Program-made: the position numbers and the translations under genes
Shown: piece after piece, positions 14,501 to 26,103 of the stretch
Numbering within the stretch: the first letter of the stretch is position 1
Layout of the letters: each line of letters begins with the position of its first letter
The notes under the pieces: model-generated
What the model was told of the DNA's origin: nothing
Databases searched by the model: none
What the model saw: the letters and a program-made list of their open reading frames with translations, nothing else
Assembly: GCA_034687125.1 (NCBI GenBank)
Contig: JAQGBZ010000062.1
Span: 62,001 to 126,000 of the forward strand
DNA: 64,000 nucleotides
Reading direction: 5' to 3'
DNA from: Neelides folsomi
Taxonomy: Eukaryota; Arthropoda; Collembola; Neelipleona; Neelidae

Positions 14501-16380
14501 CTTCTACTTTATGCCCCTTGCACAGCCACGAGACGCTCCCAGCATTTGATGGCTTCAAACTACTATTATTGAGACATTCCAAATAATTCCTCCATTCCTT
14601 CCTTGTAGAGAAATTCATCCCAATCTCCTCGCAATTAAAATTAAAATCAATGAAATGAACCAAACAAACCGGGAAATTGAATCTTGGAAAAAAACCCAAA
14701 GTGTCTGCATTATTATTATTTTTTGCAACGTTTCATTTTCCTTCCTTTCAACAACGGGTCCCTATGAGGGAAAATTGGATGAAAATGGGATGCTAAATAT
14801 TTGTTGAGGATGGAATGCAGATAAGAGTTTTCGAGAGAATTGGTAGAAGTCAAATGCTCGTTTCCTCAAGTGTACTACCTTTTGAGAAGATGATGAAAAC
14901 GAAAAGTGACCGAACGAGCACTTCAGAATTTCATGGTTAGAAAATGACAGGGGAAGAGGGGAGATGTCGAGTGTTTATCTTGAGGCTCTCGTATCATTTC
15001 TACCTTCTCGATCGGAGAAAATTGGAGGTAAATTCTAGGCTTTTGAGAAAAGGTTGAATCCCTTCGCCCTTTTTACCGCTGGTTAAGGAAATTCTTCTCC
15101 TTTCCCCCTAATCTATTAATTAAAGTGAGGAGTGTAGGGGTCAATTTGTCGGCCCACGAGGCGCCCCAAGACGCCACTCCGCGTATGAATGATCCGTCGG
15201 TAAGCATCCAAGGGGAATTAAACCCACAGCTGGGCAGAAATCCCATAAAGCAATATTATTGATCCGGTCCTGTTGGGTGGAGCTGAAGAAGACAGAGTGC
15301 ATATTGGCATTTGAGGAGACTTGTCCAATTCTGAGATGACGGATGGCCCTTCGTCGAGACCAAAGGATCCACTTGAGCCATTCCTGACTCCAACACTGCT
15401 TGACTCCCTCCTTGTCAAAAGCTTTGAAATCATTTTCCTCTCCTTGTCCTCCAAAATATCCCTCTCATCGCGTTTCCCCCTCTCGTAAAAAAAGAGTCTC
15501 ATGTGTCATTATTTCTCTTCCCTCGCCGACGACAGTCCGGCAAAGGCCCAATTAGCCGCTTCCACAAGGAAGAGCTCCAGAGGCTCAATTATATCTTCAC
15601 CAAGGATAGGCCGCATGGTTATAAAAAAAACAAAAGTTTGAGTGATGAAAATTGGAGGACTGGGTTTGATGAAGGGAGCAAACAAGGCTTGAGCTGCTAT
15701 CTCCGCCACCCATCTTCTCATTTCCCAATTGAAATAACCAACTATTTATTTTAATCGGTGGGAAATTGATTCAGCTCGTGGTCCCTTCAATCAGAGGTGG
15801 GCCTCTAATTCCCCTCTTCCTATCATTACTCCCTGCTCCCCGCGTTGACCAGGAGCGATAAACGTCAGTCAGCTTCTCATAATTATACAGCTCAATGCCA
15901 ACTGTTATATATTTTTTGAATTCCAAACATTTCCATTTTTATTCCCACGTAGGCCTTTATTGCATTCCTACCATGTAATTCATTCTTGATTCATTATTTG
16001 AGATAGAACTTAACGAGAACTCCGAGCACCTCCATTCAGTCCAATGGCAAACTGCGAAGATTCAGTCATATGTGAGCCACGAGGCCTTCTATCAACTTCC
16101 CATTTACAAATGCATAGTAAATAAGGTATGTGCTCATAGGCCAGGGCCAGGTTGTATTTATACAATGTACTGGCTCCTAATTCCTTTCAAATGTCACTCG
16201 TTTGAATTTGAAAGAATTCGTGGGCAGCCCATGGGTTGGAAAAGGGTTCAATTCAAATCATCTCGTTGGTGGTTGTACAATAGGGACTTTGGTAGACATT
16301 TCATTTTATTTCAATTCCAGCTCTGAATAGGGCGATCATTCAAATATGGACAGGGACGAGAGGGATGGAGGGACGATGAT

Positions 16381-16402
16381 GGGATGATCATGGGATGATC
16401 AT
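16381..16402 (+). repeat. Two tandem copies of an 11-bp unit
   Basis: GGGATGATCAT occurs twice head to tail, preceded by a degenerate third copy (GGACGATGAT, 16371-16380). A minor tandem duplication in a purine-rich stretch. Confidence 0.85.
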
Positions 16403-16776
16403 GTGTGCTGGAACCCTTTATGTATAAACTCACTGACTGAGTCATTTGAGTAAAAAGTGAAGACAGGAGAGTTGCCTTAGGTGCTTCGGGAGTCGTCGAG
16501 CTCTGAGAGACACTTTTCCCTCTGACTTCCTCATTTTCTCATTCCGGCTCAGTTGGTGAGATTGAATAAAAAGAGACTTTGTGGGGAATTTGGGTGCGGA
16601 GCCGGGCCAGCTGTCATCGGCCGGAGCAGCTCCCCATTCTCTCTGTCTCCTCGAGAGGAAAATCGAATAGAATAATTCAGCTGCCATAATGGATCGGAAA
16701 ACAGTTTTGTCACTCACAAGACACATTGACTGATGACACGGCTTTCTGCTCTGCTCTCCATGTTCAATCTATTCCT

Positions 16777-16798
16777 TAATAATACTCGGGTATTATTA
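16777..16798. repeat. Small hairpin, 9-bp stem with TCGG loop
   Basis: TAATAATAC (16777-16785), loop TCGG, GTATTATTA (16790-16798). Perfect pairing, AT-rich stem closed by a C-G pair. Probably incidental. Confidence 0.8.
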
Positions 16799-19700
16799 TA
16801 ATATTTTTATCCCGAGGAGGTTGAGCCTTTGCCGTGATCCAATTTATATTTAGATTGAAGCATCAAATTACTTTTCTTCTTCACTACCCATTCGGATTAT
16901 ATGAGGGCTGAGAGAGGCTGCATTTCAAATTTCCATTTTTCTCATGTATGATCTTGGTAATAAATACCTCCTTTCCCTCTACTAATAACCATCCGCGACA
17001 GAAGAAGTGTGTAGGAAGAAGAGAAGAAGGGGAAGGAAGGAGTCAGCCTCTTCTCTGATCTGGGAGAAAATGGGCTTTGTGTTAAAGGATCCAATTGTGA
17101 GCATGGAACAAAGGAGGAATCCTTTTGTTGGGGAGGAAATGAGGGCTTAGCCTCTGATGGGATTTCGACCTCAGGTTCGGCTACATTTTCATTGAGTGGG
17201 AACGGCGGAGTGGAAGAAACGAAGGAAAAGTGAGATTAAGGGCCTACTAAAGTGTTCAAGGAGCAATAATGATGAGATGGCGAAGGATGTGGTAGTTCCG
17301 AATCAGGAAATCATTGGAAAGTTACCCGAGACGGGTTAGGAATTGACACGCGGGCCGTTGAAAGTCGAATGAGGAATTCAGTCCTTCCAGCCTTGCCTGT
17401 AGAGCATCAATCTTGAAATATCGACTTTGCACGATCCCTGTGCTGGGACTTGCCGATTTCTCCTTAGAGAGTTATCCATTTACCCGAAGAATCTCGACCT
17501 TAACTTCTCCACCAGAGGCCCAAGGGACTCTCCAACCCTCCCTATCCACCAATTCGAGGATAATGGCCCACTTCGATTTTTGCATAACATATGTATAACC
17601 TTATTTAATCTGCTCCTTTAAAATTGAAGCCCATTGTGAAGGTTTCTTTTCTCAAACCTAGTTGTTATAACTTTAATGAACCCAAGGAATAATTTATGTC
17701 TTGACTCAGGAAGCTTTCGTCAGTTGTTGGGAATTCTATTGCCAAGTTTATGTAAAAGGTTTATAATTTAATCAAAAATGGACAGATTCCCCATTTCAAT
17801 ATTTGTATTCGAGGGGGTCGATAATCGAATTTTCTATTAATCCATTTTTAATGACTCACCAATGGAGGATAAATCAGTTAAGTATACAGAAAGAATGAAA
17901 GAGACTGTTCTGGTTGGCAATAAAGGGTTGACACATTGGACAAAAACATACCTCAAACCCCAACGTGGGCCCAAATCCTCCTCTTTCCAGGGTGGCCATA
18001 TGGCTTATTAAGTCTGGTAAAAGGGAATTTAAATGTAGATCTCCCATCAATACTCGTCAGGCTACTTCATTAATTAAGAGGATGGGGAATATAAAAGGCA
18101 TAAACTTCTCCTTAAATCTTCCTCTCCCTGCCTCACCCTTTGATTCATGTAATTTTAATCTTCGTGTATAAAAACGGGGCCAAAGAAGGCCCAGTGAGGT
18201 AAACGAGTCTGTCGAGATACGTATTTTATGGATTCCTTGGACTCTTGTGCGAGGGATCGAGATTCGAACGCGACATGCGATGGAAGGAGAGATACAGACA
18301 GGAGAACAGAATCTCTCGAGCATCACTCGCCCTCACATTAATTTTATTTCATAGGTAGGGAAGTAGGTAAAATACGTTAGGAAGGCTTTTACGAGGGAAT
18401 TCCTTATCTTATTTCTCCGGAACTGGTTTCCCTCCCCGCCTCCTCGGGGTGACTTGGAGTGAAATCCGGATTGAGGTAAAGGCAAAAGGCTCGAGAGCCT
18501 CTTAGCATGAGATATGACAAGGAGATGAAATATGATACCCTTGATTTTTACTTCTTTTGTGGGACTCTCACCGTGGCTGGCAGCAATTCTCCCTTTAATA
18601 TTAGAGAGGAATTCCATTCAAGCTTCAATTCAATTCTTAAACTCCCTCCCACACATCACACACTTGAATGGGTCTTTCTTCCACTTTTCCTTTCCCTCTC
18701 GCTTTCACAATTTCGATTAGATAAAATTGACGAGGAGGATTTTTAATTGCAAAATCTCACCCTTTATGCCAAATGCCCTTCTTCATTCTCTTTTTAACAG
18801 ACCTTCTGCTTTGTGCTCCTCTGGTAATGGAGATATTTTCGCGTCTCTTGAGCCCTTCTTGTTCCACTCATTCTGAATTCCTACTCCCATTGTTTCTTTC
18901 CAAAGAAGGGACGTGAGGAGAGGAGAGAGGATTCAAGAAAACCATAAAATATTTATGAACCTATATGTAGTACATGCATGTGTTTAGGGAGTAGAGATAT
19001 CAAGAATAAAAAATGGGAGAAGTGAGAAATGCAGAAGGAAATTTTCCCTGGAAAATTTATTTGAGCGAAATAGATTTACATCCATTTTGGCTCTTTTTCC
19101 GTGGGGCTTCGAACGAGCCGTGATGGTGGTGAACTCTGATTCTTTTCTCTTTTTCCGAAATCTCTAATATGTTTCCATTCTCCTCTCCGAGGCTTCCCCG
19201 AGGAGACAAATTACTATTCTTCCCCAACTCAAATTTTATTTTCCCCTGTCAATCCTATTTCAATTCTCAACCACCTTCTGCGGTTCGGAGCACAATCCTC
19301 ATTTTTCACGCCCAGTCCCCATGGAGGAAAATTGAGGATTTCATCCACGATCCCCTCCCTCTTTTTATCCAGCTCTAACACGGACCTTTAATAGCCGATG
19401 AATTGTATCTTTGTTTAGCAAAAGCGATAAGATCGTTTACCATTCATTATTGCTCGCGTAGAAAAGTTTGGCGCTTAATGACAGGAAACGGGATTTGTTT
19501 TGAAGAGAGTGGCGGTTGAGTCGTAAACAGTGGGGTCTCACCCTAATGATTAACAAATTGGACTGTCTAATCTACTTAAATTACTCCTTTGTTCCCCTAC
19601 TTTTCACCCAAACAACTCAAAAGGGGAACAGATGCAGAAAGAGTGGTTCCCCCTTTGTAACTTCTTCTTCCGATATTTATTTATCTTCTCCGACTCGCCA

Positions 19701-21344
19701 TTCGTAATAAGTAATAAGGCGGATGATACAAAATACCGGAGAGGTATAGGATTCCAGATATGGGCCATAGGAGAAGAAGAGACCTCAACGGGCGGAGGAT
19801 CATTAGAACCTCAGAGCGATAAAATTTTGGAAATGATGAGCCCTTTGGGGCCTCATTTTTGGTTCCGAAGACCATTCATTAGCGAGTCAAAATGGTTGGG
19901 AAGAGTCGGGCCGTAATTTGAGACAACTGGCCTTTTTTGACAAATTGGGATTGAACCGACGGATAGGGAGAGTCACGAATTTCCTATTAAATTTCGTCCT
20001 TTTTCTTCGTCAGTGGAGGAGGGCAGGAGGGAATGAAGGGCCCAGCGCGCCGGTTACTGGTTACGTAAACTGCTACCATTAACCTCAGTATAATTTCCAG
20101 GTCCCGTAAAAAATCTTATGGAGCTTAATTACAAGAGCGAAATAGTTTTTTCCTTGTCATGAAATAATCCTTTTGGCCAGGCTAGAAAATCATTTGGGGA
20201 GTGCAGAAAGGGCTGATTGGGTTCGAAAAATAAAAGTGGAGGCTGGAATGGTAATAGACCTCATGTGATTCTGACGGTAATCTCAAATAAATCCTCGAGG
20301 AACTTGGAAAAATTCCTTCTTCCTCTTTAATCCTCCATTCCCCCGAATCTTCTCTAATGAACCGTGCTCGCCCCCATCTGGCCCCTGACGAGCAGAACAC
20401 ACCCATTGGGCTAATTTATCTCCCACGTAATCTTATGCACAAATCTTTGAAGTATTTGAGATTCGACGAAATAATTAAATGAATTAAAAAATCTCCAGAG
20501 GGGAAATGGGCTGTGTGATCATAATTAGTATGCTACCACAACCCGGGTCATTTTTTACCCAATCCCTCTCAATGGGGGTTGCCCATTTAGTTGGAATAAC
20601 AAGTGTTCACTCCGGAACGTCTCTGGATCTCTCATGAAAGGAAAAAAAGTTCATTAAAACAGGCGTGATTTTACCTCGTAATTTCCAGTGTCGAGTTATT
20701 TATTTCTTTTTATGGGCAAGTTGGAGGAACAACTCCCCAATCTGGATTAAACAACAACCTCGACGCTCGGTCGAGGGAGGATGAGGAATTCTATAAAACA
20801 CATAAATTGTGCACTTCCACACGGACCCTATGTGTTTTCTTAACTAATTCTAATAACCAGTGAAGGAGTGGAAGTGTATTATTTAAGCTATAGTAGAAAA
20901 CCCCCATATCCGATTATACTTAAAACAAGTTGAATTGCAGGGCTTGGCTGGAAAATAAGTAAAAGATGAGATGAGAGCAGCGGGGTATTTTCCCCAAATT
21001 GCTTCATACCTCTCGGATTCCATGCCATGGCCAGTGGAATAGATAAGAGTCAAATTGGGAAATGAAGGTGACAAATCATTGGAAATTGACAAAGCTCTCC
21101 AATGTCCCTCCTGTTTGCCATAAGAAGGGGACGATGAGAGTTGGAAGTGGGGAAAGTTGGGCACATTTGTTTGCTGTCGCAAAAGCCCGTTCTTTCTCGC
21201 CTTTTCTATTTTTGCTCTTTGGACTTATGTCCATCGGGTTGTGATTTATGATTGGAAGCCCTCCATGAAATCGGAGAGTTTGGGAATATCGATCTTCTTG
21301 CATGCCATCCTTAATGAGTATCCTCACTTGAACCCTTGACTTTC

Positions 21345-21762
21345 GCTTTCAGGCATCCTTGTTATTCACTCGGGGCCAAACAAAGAATTGGATAATCTCC
21401 TCCAATCCCTTTCATATTTTATGAGTGAAGATGATCTCCTTAAACAAAACAAATATCAAATTTCTGAGAGAGCGGATCCTCCACGCTACCTGATTTATAT
21501 TCATTTCCCTCGCATTGTATTATGCTTTCATGACTCGTTCCTCAGCGAGCTTTCAGCTTCATTTGCTCTCCGCAGATTCTTCCCGAGTGCAAGTGTAGTG
21601 GAAAGTGAATGTGTTCAGGTTCAATGCAGTGATCCCACTCCGTTTCTAAAACAGATGAAAGATGTTCACGAGAAACTCAATGGATTCTCATTCTTCCTAT
21701 TTCCTCATGGATGCGTCTCCTGTCTACACTTCAGAGTCTATTTGGGTGGCGAAGCGGAGTAA
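21345..21762 (+). CDS. Possible 3' exon, unrecognised protein
   Basis: A pyrimidine-rich tract ending gctttcag (to 21352) is followed by about 135 open codons to TAA at 21760-21762. Starting after that acceptor in phase 1, the frame reads ILVIHSGPNKELDNLLQSL and ends in YLGGEAE. It contains several Cys but no motif or family I recognise. The phase is compatible with the candidate exon at 5081-5150, although that would need a roughly 16-kb intron. Given window size and composition, a few reading frames this long are expected by chance, so this is listed only as the best splice-bounded open frame. Confidence 0.15.
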
Positions 21763-24700
21763 ATAGACAATTGGGAAAAACATTTTGAAAGATAATAAAA
21801 TTAATGAATAGTCGTCGGAGAGGAATGAGCGGGCCGGGGCAGATAGGCCATTGCATCGAGAGAAATTCAATAATCGTTGAGATAAGTGAAATAGGGAATA
21901 TTATATCAAAGAAAGAGTGGTGATAGGAAAGGGTCATATATACTAAGGGCCGGAGTCGCCGTGTCTCCGTTCCTTTTTTTCTCCTTCGATTACTCCGGAG
22001 ATTCGTGGGAGGAGCAAGGGAGTCAAGAGTTGCTCGGCTGGAAGGGGGTATATTATCCAACTTCATAAACATGTGTGTGGTAAAAGGGAGGCGATTGAGG
22101 CTGAAGAATGGCATTGTCGGCTGTCCTCAAAGGGCCGAGACGGAGCACAAAGGGAGACCAGCATTCTTGACATTGTCCTCTCCGCGCTCCGAAGTCCTGG
22201 GAGACTCCGTCCAACTTTCATATGGAGGGACATTTATTTACTGTGGAACAGATGCTCACGGCCGGCCTTAATTTATGCCCAAATAGAATAAATAAATAAA
22301 TTCCTTCCTCAAAAACAATTCACTGCCTCCTCCCCAATAAATATGCCCTTATAAATGAACATGAATTTGGCTTTGAGGCTTCGGAGCAGTTTACGACCCA
22401 GGCAGTAAAGTGTGCTTGGTGTATTCCCCTACAAATCATTTACTTAATTCCATATACGTGCATGCTACACAACTTGTTACAACTTCTTGATGCACACGGC
22501 TGCCATTTCATGAAGAGATGGCATGTTTGCCCACGATTTTACTCAAATTTATCAAAAAATGCTGAGGGAGCCTTTAGTGACTTGGGCCCAATTGTTTTGA
22601 CTTGCATTTCCATTCCCCAGCATTTAATGATTCAGGCTGATGGGGATTAGGAGTGATTTAAAGGCACACGAGGTGTTCAAGGAGTGGGAAAAGAAGCGTC
22701 AAATAATTGTGGGATCCTCCACATGATATCCCAGGAGGCATTTCGTAATTGAAAGGGAAAGGTGGTGAGATAATAAACGTCTATTAAGATTAAAGAGAAA
22801 CATATACATAAACTCTGGCCGTACTTTAGTCCGGGTCTTGTCAGATATGGCCTTATAATAGCGAGACCAGGGAGGTATGTATGGTACTCGTATATAGGAG
22901 TCTTTTGTCCGAATTTGGTCAGTCTCCTTCAAAGGAGCAGCTCCGTGTTTATCCCTTGTAAAACTCTTGACCACATGATATGAGTACCCGTGTGGTTGTG
23001 AAATAAAGATTGTATGTACGGCCTCAACGTAACAACAACGTGGGCAGGTTATCGTATCGTAGCCACCCAGACGCAAATAACCTAAGTACTCCTAATACCC
23101 TTGTAAGTTGTTGAAGGAAGAAAGTGTTGTGGTAACCTGCTGCTCACCCTTTTTATGCTCTACACTCCTCACCAAAATTAAGCCTTTGCCAGACACCTTC
23201 GTTTTTTATCTCGGCCCAGGCACCTTCTCGTTCTTCCTGAAGCAATTGATGAAATATTCCCAAAATCCGGGTTGAGAATGGGTGATGACCGATGTGGGTT
23301 CGTTAAAGGCGAGAGAAGAGCAATAAAATTTGTGAAAATTTTTATTGTCCTATTTTCAAGAAGAACTTACATGAAAGTTTATGGCCCTTCAATATAAATT
23401 TCAATCTTTCGTAATTTCCACATCGTTGATAGCAAGGGAAGTTCCTGAGGATTTGAAGAGTTTTCATATCAGAATATTAGCTTAGTGGAATCAAATGCTT
23501 TGTTGGGGGGTCGCACAGGGTCGAGCTGAACATACATAGTTTATAATTTACTAGCTCGGTTCGGAGGACAAGGGATGAAATAGAGGAAGGGGAGCTCTAT
23601 TGTTTTTTCCAAGACAGTAATACTTTGAGACAGGAAAGATAAACTTGGTAAGACAATAGGGAGGAGAGGGATCATTAGAGGAAAGACGGACGGAATGGAC
23701 GCGACGGGATGACGATGACGGGACGAGATAAGGAATTACCCAACAACGAGACTCGCGATGGATTCATTGGTGAACTTCTTCGCTCCTTCGGTCCATCATT
23801 ATGATTATTGTCCACTCTCAATCTCTCCCACCACGTGAGACTTCTTTGACAATAATGCGGACGACACTCATGTGAAGAACGTGAGCACGAAGGGCCTCTA
23901 ATTGTCTCATTACATGCACATCCGCTCTTATTTATAACACTCATGCTCTCGAAGATGATATGATACTAATCGGAGCAAGGCAATCAAATCCTCGTCAACT
24001 CTCTCTGGCTCGATCATTCCGCCGCGTGAGCTGGAGGAATGAGCTCATTTTTACATAACATTTAAGGAACCCATCTATTTGTATTCCATTTCCTCTCTGT
24101 CAACGCAAGTGGGAGTGGAGGGATTGTAATTTGGGCGAATGGAAATTGCATCTCCGGCACCAGGAGTTTCCTTCATTATAAATTAGGCCCGAACAAACAA
24201 TTTGAAATGGCTGATGAGATCCACCGAACTGTGAATCCTCAAATTCGCCGCCACGACCATCAAAAACCCTAAATGATTTTCTTTCATGTTTCATTTTTAT
24301 TTATTAATATTAAAAGAATTTCCCAAATTGCGAACAAAGATTCTCTACGCGTAGACGAGGCCCGGTGAGTTGTAAAATTAAAGGAGCGGATCCACCTCTG
24401 TATGTATGCATCTCCTCCTCACAACTTGATTCCTTTATCCGTAATCGCGGAATATTTCTTGGAGTAAACAAGGAGGGAATCTTTGCCTTTGAGCTGCTCT
24501 CTAAATTTGGTTGAAACGGGTTGAGCGGTTAGCGGATCTGAAAGGAAAAATTGTGAAATGTCCATTCAACCGAGGTTGGTTCTTGCAAATGGGAAAGGAG
24601 TTCCAAGGAGCTATTTGTCTGCCTGAATAAAAAAACTTATTTCAACCTTCCAATGTACATTTCCAGTTATAACTGCATACATACATAAGATCCTTACATA

Positions 24701-24901
24701 CAAGGATGCATGTAATAAGTACATTTATGAATGATATAAGCAGAGCTCCACAGTAAGACTTCCCATATGTACCGAGTAAGTATTTGCAATGTATTACGGG
24801 AGAAACTCTTTGAGAGACAGCCGAACTTTTCTACTTTCATTCTTCAAATAATAAGAAGGGTCGAAGGAAAATAAACAACCTTCTCTCCCCCAATGCCCGC
24901 A

Positions 24902-24922
24902 CGTTGAGTCCGGGTCTCAACG
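24902..24922. repeat. Short inverted repeat
   Basis: CGTTGAG (24902-24908) and CTCAACG (24916-24922) around a 7-base loop. Only 7 bp, so probably incidental. Confidence 0.6.
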
Positions 24923-24977
24923 CTCAATTTCCCATATTGGAGATGTTATCTGGGTGAACTGATGGTGATTTTTCTCT

Positions 24978-25056
24978 TTTTATTTTCAGGTACGGTCATT
25001 TCATCATTTGCCTCTTGTTCCACGCACTTCCCCCACTTTTCCAATTTCATTGAGTG
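24978..25056 (+). other. Isolated splice acceptor-like tract with short open frame
   Basis: A strong acceptor shape (tctttttattttcag, AG near 24989) is followed by a frame reading TVISSFASCSTHFPHFSNFIE to a TGA, compatible in phase with the donor at 5151. The tail is only 22 codons with no recognisable motif. A similar tract at about 51145-51163 (gtttgtttttgcag) leads to an even shorter frame. Listed as splice-site candidates only. Confidence 0.12.
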
Positions 25057-26074
25057 AGAGAGTCATTTGGAATACCCAGCAAGGGGAGAAGTGAAGGTAA
25101 GATAATTCAACTTCTGGTTCCAAAAGTGGAGAGGAAGAGGAACGACGATGCATCAAAGTCAAGAAAAACATCAAATAATCATACGCTCATTGTCCATTAG
25201 AGAAAATCTTGTAATGAGATGCTTCCCGGAGACACTTTCCCCCAACACGTACAATACACATCTATAGATACTTTCACTTCGCTGGGTTCCCTTTGACAAA
25301 CTCCGAGTTTTTCATATAAATTTCGCCGAAAAAGTTTGGACTCGGGTTGGTTAAGTTCCAAGTTTAGTCCTAGGGTCTCCTTTTTTGCATGGAGATATTC
25401 GGTCAAATTAACGTAAAAGCTGAGAGCACCGCACAAAGATCTGCACCAGAACCTGTTTAGAGAGTCAGGGTCCTTCGGAGAAATGAAGAATATATGTATC
25501 TGTACAGGAGACGCTCTCCCCTTGAATGAGACCATTGAGTGAAAAGGGGGTTTAAGGAATGGGATTTGGAGCATTACTTACTCTAATGCCATGGACTGAG
25601 AGAGTAAAAATACAGAGATGTTGTACAAGAGGGGAATGGGAGCTTCTTATAAAAGCAATAAGAGTTTTTGCAAAAATTAATCTTCTTCTCCATCTAAGAA
25701 TAGTCTTTTACGGTGGGGCAGGGCAAGTTTTAAAATACCCACCTCGCTACATGTTTTCCTTTCTAAATTCTCCATGGGACGGAAAGTGAATGTGAAAGCG
25801 TTCGCACGTTGTTTATGACCCTCATTATTCAATGAAGTTAAAAATATCTACAACTAGCACCCTCGGTTCTCATATAAAAAGATGCCCAAGAATGGTTTTT
25901 ATCTCCATTCGCTATCTTATTAGCGGATTGAAGGCATCTTAAATAATGGAAAGTGCTGTGAGTAAAACTGGCTCATTACTTTGACTAGGCTTCAACTGTA
26001 GTAAAGTTTTAATATCGGGCTGCAGGCCGGCTGATGAGAGTGGAGGTGAAAAGCTCATTTTGAATTGTGTGACC

Positions 26075-26103
26075 GCGAGTCCCGCGACTCCCGCGGGACT
26101 CGC
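26075..26103. repeat. GC-rich perfect hairpin, 12-bp stem
   Basis: GCGAGTCCCGCG (26075-26086), loop ACTCC, then CGCGGGACTCGC (26092-26103). The arms are perfectly complementary and nearly all G/C, in a much more AT-rich neighbourhood. The loop repeats the GACTCC word of the stem. Purpose unknown. It could extrude as a cruciform or form a stable RNA hairpin if transcribed. Confidence 0.9.

Larger units (their letters stand above)
5151..21344. other. Long non-coding stretch
   Basis: Background of GAGG/CCTC words with no recognised coding exon. It would be intron if the candidate exon at 5081-5150 is real. It holds the 14-bp palindrome at 8518, the tandem repeat at 16381, the hairpin at 16777, and a short GT run near 9291-9300. 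Confidence 0.45.

Noticed and set aside
18248-18330. tRNA-like segment on the minus strand: GTTCGAATC B-box-like word plus GCGAG/CTCGC end pairing over about 83 bases
   Set aside because: The T-arm has a mismatch and an extra base before the acceptor, the A-box is poor, and no D- or anticodon stem can be drawn.
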